From Litorivivens lipolytica (GTDB lineage Bacteria; Pseudomonadota; Gammaproteobacteria; Pseudomonadales; Spongiibacteraceae): DNA of 64,000 bases. The stretch is from positions 1,302,001-1,366,000 of the forward strand of contig NZ_JACHWY010000001.1 in assembly GCF_014191715.1 (NCBI RefSeq). The letters run 5' to 3'. The position numbers and the translations under genes were made by a program. The notes beneath the pieces are model-generated. The model was not told the DNA's origin and searched no databases. It saw nothing but the letters and a program-made list of their open reading frames with translations. The stretch's first letter is position 1; each line of letters begins with the position of its first letter. This document shows positions 58,388-64,000 of this stretch, piece after piece.

Positions 58388-58410
58388 CACAGCGCCAGAT
58401 TGGCGCTGTG
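58388..58410. other. Perfect palindromic hairpin between ceramidase and next gene
   Basis: CACAGCGCCA and TGGCGCTGTG pair without mismatch around GAT. No T-run follows on either strand, so it is not a typical terminator; it may be a regulator site or mRNA structure for the gene starting 38 bases later. Confidence 0.5.
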
Positions 58411-58447
58411 ATATCATCCCGCCGTCTTTTTGTGAGCTGGATCGACC

Positions 58448-59716
58448 GTGACTGAGTCCTTTAACGTTGCCATTGTTGCCCAGGAATACCCGCCTGCTGT
58501 CATCCAGCGACTGGCCGGGTTGCTGAACACTTCGCCGCGCAAACTCGCTGCCCGGCTTGAGCGCGGTGATCTGGTGGTTAAAAAAGACGTCGATGAATCC
58601 ACCGCCCAGCAATATGCCGTCGTCATCTACGAAAAGACCGGTGCAGAAGCCATCGTGCTGGGCGGCCCCGACCTGAGTAATATCGCCGTAGACAAGCCCC
58701 TGGCCACCAAGGCAGAAAGCGCCACCAGCATACCGCCCCGACCACTTATGATAAGCATTGGCTGCGTTGTGGCAGCGCTTTTGGTCCTACTCACCGTGTT
58801 GATGCTGCGACCCGGCCCTGAGTCGGCACTGGAAGACGCCAGCGTCGCCCTGCAGCAAGGTTCGCCCGAACTGTTCGAGCAATCAGTGGATTTTGAAGCA
58901 CTGGCCGAAGACCTTTACCCTGCACTGCTCGCGCAAGCGCTGACCCGCGATACCCTTCGCTCCCGCGACCGAGACACCTGGGTGAAAGAAGAGCGCCAGT
59001 TCATTCAGGCCGCCCTGAACGGTAAGCCTTTAGCTACGGACAGCTCTACCTCACGCCTGCTGACACTGCTCGGCCTGCCCACGCCGGAAAATCTTAATCC
59101 GGTCGTTGTAAAGAACGGAGAGCAGACTACCGCACAGCTCACCGTTGTCCGTGAAGACCTCGATCAGAGCTACACCCTTAAACTGGGCATGGGCAACACT
59201 GAGGGCAACTGGCAGGTTCAACGCTGGCTGAATGCCAGCGACGTGCTGAAAGCCATTCACGATCACGAGCAGGGCCGACTCATTGAAGTCAATCAGGCCA
59301 TTGCACAGGAATTGACCGAGGTATTGGGCAATTTCACCTATCAGGAGCGCATCGCCGGTGTGCATCGTTTCAGCCTCGGACAACTGCTGATCAAAGCCAA
59401 CCTGAGCAATCAGAATCCCCAAAGTATCCAGTCATTTTCAGGTGAGATGTTTGTCTACGGCGTTGAAACCCGGAACGTTTATGCCAGCAAATATTTTGCC
59501 TGGGAAGCGGTCGACCGGCTGCTGCCACCGGGCGGCAGAGCCAGCTTCGAAGTGTTTTACGGGCTGGACCGGGACTACCCGGACCTTCTAAAAGCGCTGG
59601 AAAAAAAGGCTGAAAAGCTGGAGGTTGGCTACCGCTTGCACGCGGTTACCTTCCGCGATGGCGTAGTACTCAGTACGTACAAAAGCTACGATAGCCTGCG
59701 TCCGACAGCGGATTGA
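58448..59716 (+). CDS. Unrecognised membrane protein with an L7/L12-like N-terminal domain
   Basis: 422 residues, GTG start. Residues ~4-75 (FNVAIVAQEYPPAVIQRLAG...LVVKKDVDESTAQQYAVVIYEKTGAEAIVL) match the hydrophobic pattern of the ribosomal L7/L12 C-terminal fold, including the closing GAEA. A short linker leads to one membrane helix (about residues 97-120, PLMISIGCVVAALLVLLTVLML), and the remaining 300 residues would lie in the periplasm, rich in Leu and acidic residues and without family motifs I know. I do not recognise a function. It stands alone, ending 17 bases before the convergent recQ. Confidence 0.75.
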   Translation: MTESFNVAIVAQEYPPAVIQRLAGLLNTSPRKLAARLERGDLVVKKDVDESTAQQYAVVIYEKTGAEAIVLGGPDLSNIAVDKPLATKAESATSIPPRPLMISIGCVVAALLVLLTVLMLRPGPESALEDASVALQQGSPELFEQSVDFEALAEDLYPALLAQALTRDTLRSRDRDTWVKEERQFIQAALNGKPLATDSSTSRLLTLLGLPTPENLNPVVVKNGEQTTAQLTVVREDLDQSYTLKLGMGNTEGNWQVQRWLNASDVLKAIHDHEQGRLIEVNQAIAQELTEVLGNFTYQERIAGVHRFSLGQLLIKANLSNQNPQSIQSFSGEMFVYGVETRNVYASKYFAWEAVDRLLPPGGRASFEVFYGLDRDYPDLLKALEKKAEKLEVGYRLHAVTFRDGVVLSTYKSYDSLRPTAD

Positions 59717-59733
59717 TTGCCGCCTTCAGACAA

Positions 59734-61866
59734 TCAGCCCAAACTGGCGCGCACGCAGCCAAGTACGCCATAGTCATACTCGCCGTCGAACATTTCAAAA
59801 ACCGGTTTGAGTGAGGGCCCATCCTGCAGGGCCATGGCATTTCTCAAACTTTCCAGTTCTGACGCATCCAGCGTCAGCACATCTTCCAGCTCCAGCTCGC
59901 CTCGGGCAATACCCTGGGCCAGATGACGGTAAACGGTGCCAATCGTCAGATCCCGGCGATGGGCAATTTCCAGCGGGCTTAAACCTTCGCAGCTAAGCAC
60001 GATGGTTTCTTCCACTGTATTGCTGATCGCAGGCTCTTCGGCAAACTCGGCAATTACCTCAAGAAAGCCTTCCCCGTAAGCATCGAGTTTGCGAGCTCCT
60101 ACACCGCTGATGCGACCAAATTGCTCCAGTGTTTTCGGCGCTCGTTCAACCATGTCTGCCAGCGTGGCGTCATGAAAAATCTGGTAGGCAGGCACGCCCT
60201 GCTCATCGGCCAACGATTTGCGGTGAGCGCGCAGGGCCTCCCACAGTTTGCTGTTGCCGCCGGTAAAGGCCGAAGAGGTTTTGTGGGTTTTCTGTTTTTC
60301 CGGCTTAGGCATTTTACGCAGAGTCAGCGTTTGCTCTCCGCGCAAAACGGGCCGCGCGGCGTCGGTCAGAAAAACACTGCCGTGCCCTTCATAGTCCACC
60401 CCCAGTAAACCGACCGCCATTAACTGGCGAAAGAGTGTTCGCCATTCGCCCTGATTCAACTCACTGCCAATGCCATAGGTTGAGAGGCGGTCATGACCAA
60501 AACTCTGAATACGCTCGAACACCTGACCACTGTTCGCACCGCGCAGCACGTCCACCACGTAATTCACCCCGAAACGCTGGCCAGTGCGGTATACGCAGGA
60601 TAAGGCTTTCTGGGCTGCGACTGTGGCATCCCAGGTTTGCGGCGGGGTCAGACAGTTATCACAGTTACCACAGGGTTCATCCAGCTCCTCGTCGAAATAG
60701 CGCAGCAGCACTTGCCGACGACAGGCGTGGGTTTCACACAGGCCCAGCATCGCATCGAGCTTGTGACGTTCCACCCGTTTGCGCGCTTCCTCGGCAGTGC
60801 TCTGCTCCTGCATCTGGCGCAGGGTGATAACATCCTGCAGGCCGTAGGCCATCCAGGCGTCACTGGGCAAGCCGTCACGACCTGCACGCCCCGTTTCCTG
60901 ATAGTAGGCCTCGATACTCTTTGGCAGATTCAAATGCGCCACGAAGCGAACGTCAGGCTTGTCGATCCCCATACCGAAGGCGATCGTTGCCACGATAATT
61001 ACGCCGTCGTCCCGCAGAAAGCGTTCCTGATTGTCCTGCCGAATATCCGAGCTGAGACCCGCGTGGTAGGGCAAAGCGGTAAAACCCTGCCTGGTCAGCC
61101 ACTCAGCCGTCTCTTCTACCCGCTTGCGCGACAGGCAGTAGACAATGCCCGCCTCGCCCTCGTGGTTATTGAGAATAAAACGCTTCAACTGTTCGCGGGC
61201 ATTCCCCTGATTCTCGCTGATGTGATAGCGGATATTGGGGCGGTCAAAACCGCTATTGAAGACTTCAGCGTCATGGAGATTGAGCCGTTCAATGATCTCT
61301 CGACGCGTGGGCAAATCGGCGGTAGCCGTCAGCGCAATTCGCGGCACCGCTGGAAAGCGCTCGTGCAAAATACAGAGCTGTTGGTACTCCGGTCGGAAGT
61401 CATGGCCCCACTGGGAAACGCAGTGAGCCTCATCGATGGCAAACAGGGAAATGGGGGTCTGCTCCATCAGCCCCAGCATGCGGGGTGTCACCAGCCGCTC
61501 GGGCGCAACATAGATCAGATCGAGATCACCCTGTCGGAACAGGGATTCCACCCTGAAGGCTTCGTCCGCATCCAGTGAGGAATTAAGGTATTCCGCACGT
61601 ACCCCGTTCTGCTGGAGTGCCTGAACCTGATCGCGCATCAAGGCAATCAATGGCGAAACCACCACCGCCGTGCCCTCACGGACCAGTGCAGGCACCTGAT
61701 AACACAGGGATTTACCACCGCCCGTGGGCATCAGCACCAAGGCGTCGCCACCGCCAATCACCTGATCGACAATGGCCTGCTGCTGGTGTCGGAACTGTTC
61801 ATAGCCGAAAACGCTGCGCAGCACGTCCTGTGCCGGGCCGGTCGCGTTTTGAGAGGAAAACAACAT
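59734..61866 (-). CDS. recQ: ATP-dependent DNA helicase RecQ
   Basis: 710 residues. Helicase motifs: [16 protein letters not shown] (I), [18 protein letters not shown] (II), LTATAD (III), [40 protein letters not shown] (V/VI). The zinc domain cysteines are in [11 protein letters not shown] and CGNCDNC, then winged helix and HRDC ([33 protein letters not shown]); a further C-terminal ~100 residues with a helix-turn-helix like [25 protein letters not shown] resembles the RQC-associated extension of longer RecQ proteins. Start ATG at 61866, after AGGGA; a preceding TTG is unlikely. It repairs and restarts blocked forks. Confidence 0.96.
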   Translation of the reverse strand: MLFSSQNATGPAQDVLRSVFGYEQFRHQQQAIVDQVIGGGDALVLMPTGGGKSLCYQVPALVREGTAVVVSPLIALMRDQVQALQQNGVRAEYLNSSLDADEAFRVESLFRQGDLDLIYVAPERLVTPRMLGLMEQTPISLFAIDEAHCVSQWGHDFRPEYQQLCILHERFPAVPRIALTATADLPTRREIIERLNLHDAEVFNSGFDRPNIRYHISENQGNAREQLKRFILNNHEGEAGIVYCLSRKRVEETAEWLTRQGFTALPYHAGLSSDIRQDNQERFLRDDGVIIVATIAFGMGIDKPDVRFVAHLNLPKSIEAYYQETGRAGRDGLPSDAWMAYGLQDVITLRQMQEQSTAEEARKRVERHKLDAMLGLCETHACRRQVLLRYFDEELDEPCGNCDNCLTPPQTWDATVAAQKALSCVYRTGQRFGVNYVVDVLRGANSGQVFERIQSFGHDRLSTYGIGSELNQGEWRTLFRQLMAVGLLGVDYEGHGSVFLTDAARPVLRGEQTLTLRKMPKPEKQKTHKTSSAFTGGNSKLWEALRAHRKSLADEQGVPAYQIFHDATLADMVERAPKTLEQFGRISGVGARKLDAYGEGFLEVIAEFAEEPAISNTVEETIVLSCEGLSPLEIAHRRDLTIGTVYRHLAQGIARGELELEDVLTLDASELESLRNAMALQDGPSLKPVFEMFDGEYDYGVLGCVRASLG

Positions 61867-62068
61867 CAATCGTCCCTGGATAAAAGGGGCTATTGTCTCG
61901 AATTTAGGCGCCCATGGAAACGCTGCAGGATTGAGACATATTCCCCGCTGCCGAGGAAACTCTCATCGTACCTGCAATTCAAACGTGTTATGTTTGAGAT
62001 AGGCAACAGAAGAAATAGCATTCTGCTCGACCGAAGAGTTGCCACAGTGCCAGAGAGGCGCACATTAT

Positions 62069-62500
62069 ATGCAATATATATCGCCCCCCAGCTACACCAA
62101 ACCAGTTTCGCTTGAGATGGAATCTCATTGGGCTGAAACAATTTTGACCATGCACGAAAATGCGCGGGTAAACCTTAATTATCCTAATGAGCGGCCAACC
62201 TACGACTTCAGCCTTCGAAGTGCAAACGCGGTGGCATTGGCCGACGTCGAAAAGAACCACATTTCAATCAATCGCATCCTAGCCGAGCTGAATCACACTG
62301 AAGAATTTGTCAGTGCCTCGGTAGCCAATGAAATCGCACACCTGATTAATCAGGAGCGCTACGGCGACCTGGAAAGCTTCATCTCGTGGGGCAAAATTGT
62401 AAGATCACTCGGTGAAACGCCCAATAAGACCCGTTACAAAGCGGCAGGTCACAACAATCACGGGCATGGTGTCATGCCTTTTGTCTCAATCAAGCAATAA
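62069..62500 (+). CDS. SprT-like protein with a degenerate zinc site
   Basis: 143 residues. The middle follows SprT closely: a NYP...PTYDFSLRSANAVALADVEKNHISINRILAELNHTEEFVSASVANEIAHLI stretch lines up with SprT up to its HELAH zinc motif, but the first His is Asn (N87-E88-I89-A90-H91), and the second SprT segment (PHGKEW) is shortened to DLESFISW. C-terminal zinc-ribbon cysteines are missing; the tail has GHNNHGHG instead, His-rich. It could be a non-proteolytic remnant or a protein with another metal site. Start ATG at 62069; ATG at 62117 is an alternative. Weak GAGG upstream. Confidence 0.65.
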   Translation: MQYISPPSYTKPVSLEMESHWAETILTMHENARVNLNYPNERPTYDFSLRSANAVALADVEKNHISINRILAELNHTEEFVSASVANEIAHLINQERYGDLESFISWGKIVRSLGETPNKTRYKAAGHNNHGHGVMPFVSIKQ

Positions 62501-62661
62501 ATCTACCTTCAGACTGCCGGCTTTCTGACGCAGGCAGTCTCACAACTTGTAAAACTTTCATCGAGGGGCGGCCAATTTTTTGTAGCCCCGCTGCTGACAG
62601 ATTAATCCTGCCGCAAAGTTCAGGTAGACTACTCAGACATCCAATTCAGACTAGGTAAACC

Positions 62662-63687
62662 ATGCGCATTCTTGTCACAGGTGCCACCGGCTTTGTCGGT
62701 TCACACGCGGCATTGGCACTGCGTGAAGCAGGCCATGACGTGCGCTTGCTACTACGCAACCCAAGTAAACTGGAACAAATTCTGGCACTGCACGACATCG
62801 CATCTACCGCACCGTTTACCGATATCGTTGTCGGCGATGTGACAGATGCGGAGCTGGTCGCAAAGGCCTTGAAAGACTGTGACGGGGTCATCCATACCGC
62901 CGCGTTCGTCTCGACAAAGAAAAAGGATGCCGACAAGGTCATCAGCACCAACGTTGGCGGTACTCGCAACGTCATTGGTCAGGGCTGCGAGCTCGGACTG
63001 AAACATCTGATTCACATTTCTAGCGTGGCGGCTATTTACGCTCCGGATCATCCCATACTCACCGGAGAAGAACCCCCGGCCGGTTCAGAGTCAGCCTACG
63101 GCCATTCAAAAGCCGAATGCGAACGGTACGTGCGCGGCTTACAGGACGCAGGGTACCCGGTCTCCATCCTGTATCCGGCCAGTATTATCGGCCCCCACGA
63201 CCCCGGGCTGTCTGAACCCATGAACGCGCTACGGATTTTTTGCTCCCGCATGGGTGTCGTTACCAGCAGCGGCAATCAGTTTGTGGATGTACGGGACATC
63301 GCCACAGCATGTGTCGCCATTATTGAGAAGATCAAACAACCGGAACGGATTCCCTTGGGCGGCCACTACTATCCGTGGAAGGAGCTGATCAATACGCTCT
63401 ACGATCTGACCGGCAGACGGGTGCCCTACGCTCCTATTCCCGGCCCCCTGCTGCGCGCGATGGGAGTTGCTGGCGACGGCGTTGTCGCTTTGACGGGCGC
63501 CGATATTCCGATCACCTCTGAAGGGATGCAGTACGCGACGCGGTGGGTGCGAACCGATGACAGCAAGTACGAGCAACTGCTCGGCCTGACTTTTCGCGAC
63601 CACCGGGAGACCCTCGCAGACAGTCTACGCTCGCTGCAACGCGCTGGGCATATAAAGCAAAAACACCTCGGAAAACTGGCGCTGTAA
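62662..63687 (+). CDS. Extended SDR (NAD-dependent epimerase/dehydratase family)
   Basis: 341 residues. GATGFVGSHAALALREAGHDVRLLLRNPSK is the cofactor fold (TGATGFVG), VDGVIHTAA and HISSVAAIYAP follow, and the catalytic Y-x3-K is in SAYGHSKAECERYV. This is the dihydroflavonol reductase / 3-beta-hydroxysteroid dehydrogenase-like branch. It ends KQKHLGKLAL. Its substrate cannot be read; it is alone, with 161 bases upstream and 111 bases downstream and no operon partner visible. Confidence 0.88.
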   Translation: MRILVTGATGFVGSHAALALREAGHDVRLLLRNPSKLEQILALHDIASTAPFTDIVVGDVTDAELVAKALKDCDGVIHTAAFVSTKKKDADKVISTNVGGTRNVIGQGCELGLKHLIHISSVAAIYAPDHPILTGEEPPAGSESAYGHSKAECERYVRGLQDAGYPVSILYPASIIGPHDPGLSEPMNALRIFCSRMGVVTSSGNQFVDVRDIATACVAIIEKIKQPERIPLGGHYYPWKELINTLYDLTGRRVPYAPIPGPLLRAMGVAGDGVVALTGADIPITSEGMQYATRWVRTDDSKYEQLLGLTFRDHRETLADSLRSLQRAGHIKQKHLGKLAL

Positions 63688-63798
63688 CCCTAGCTCATCA
63701 TTTACTTTACGCACATCACCTGACCGCCTTTGCCTCCCGGCCCTTCGGCAGCCTGTGCTAAAGTTTCGCGAACGTTGAATGTAGAAACCAAGTCGGCT

Positions 63799-64000
63799 AT
63801 GCCCTTAATTCATAAAATTAATCATCCGCAAGTTGAAGGTATTCGGGTCGGACGCACCGGGCCAGCTGGCAACTACCGCATCAACACCACCTGTATTGTT
63901 TATCGACTGGGTGACACCATCATCGATACAGGCCCAACCAAGGAATGGAAAACGGTCAAACGTTTTCTTGATGAACGGGGTGTCCGGCGGGCACTGCTAA
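63799..64000 (+). CDS. Metallo-beta-lactamase-fold hydrolase (partial, N-terminus)
   Basis: 67 codons are present, open at the right edge. The start MPLIHKINHPQVEGIRVGRTGPAG leads to the first strands of a metallo-hydrolase: NTTCIVYRLGDTIIDTGPTKEWKTVKRFLDERGVRRALL, with the Asp-Thr-Gly of the first beta hairpin; the HxHxDH zinc motif is expected just past the edge. Confidence 0.7.
   Translation, partial: MPLIHKINHPQVEGIRVGRTGPAGNYRINTTCIVYRLGDTIIDTGPTKEWKTVKRFLDERGVRRALL

Noticed and set aside
58388-58410. Terminator of the ceramidase gene
   Set aside because: Perfect hairpin but no T-run on either strand; kept only as a structure of unknown role.

Overview
The window reads as chromosome of an aerobic, Gram-negative, TonB-rich marine-type gammaproteobacterium, probably near Cellvibrionales/Spongiibacteraceae. 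That placement is an inference from gene content: an E. coli-type (type II) bcs cellulose locus, a complete liu leucine/isovalerate operon with a LiuR box, paired TonB receptors, and a catabolic island with P450, SDR, acyl-CoA dehydrogenase and epoxide hydrolase genes. I saw no rRNA, tRNA, CRISPR array, prophage or transposase gene.

Region 1 (1-5.0 kb, minus strand): a cobalamin riboswitch with its own promoter precedes a secreted, membrane-anchored CobN-family protein, followed by the start of a probable MotA/TolQ/ExbB-type membrane protein cut by the window edge.

Region 2 (5.0-21.4 kb): the cellulose locus. Minus strand: bcsR-bcsQ-bcsA-bcsB-bcsC, tightly overlapping at the front, with no bcsZ. 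Divergent plus strand: bcsE-bcsF-bcsG, then a second complete bcsG paralogue, then an outer-membrane-type protein resembling the TraF_2 family. Two phosphoethanolamine-cellulose transferases in tandem are unusual.

Region 3 (21.4-41.4 kb): a catabolic island for a hydrophobic, probably polycyclic or terpenoid/steroid-like substrate (inference). A minus-strand operon (flavin dehydrogenase plus two TonB receptors), a P450, and a plus-strand operon (MDR oxidoreductase, luciferase-like oxidoreductase, molybdopterin enzyme) share two copies of an operator-like palindrome, AACATTT-N6-AAATGTT. A second minus-strand run holds two SDRs, a quinone-oxidoreductase-like MDR, an APH-type kinase, an ACAD10/11-type acyl-CoA dehydrogenase and a DUF1080 lipid/sugar-type protein. 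A LysR regulator and an epoxide hydrolase close the block.

Region 4 (41.4-51.1 kb): liuR-liuA-liuB-liuC-liuD-liuE-aacS, leucine/isovaleryl-CoA degradation to acetyl-CoA and acetoacetate. liuA carries an in-frame TAA, and two repeat elements, one about 500 bp with long inverted arms, sit inside the operon.

Region 5 (51.1-64 kb): a receiver-EAL phosphodiesterase overlapping a large hybrid histidine kinase (a c-di-GMP module that could feed the PilZ domain of BcsA), a lipoprotein ceramidase, an unrecognised membrane protein with an L7/L12-like N-terminus, recQ, a degenerate SprT-like protein, an extended SDR and the start of a metallo-beta-lactamase-fold hydrolase.
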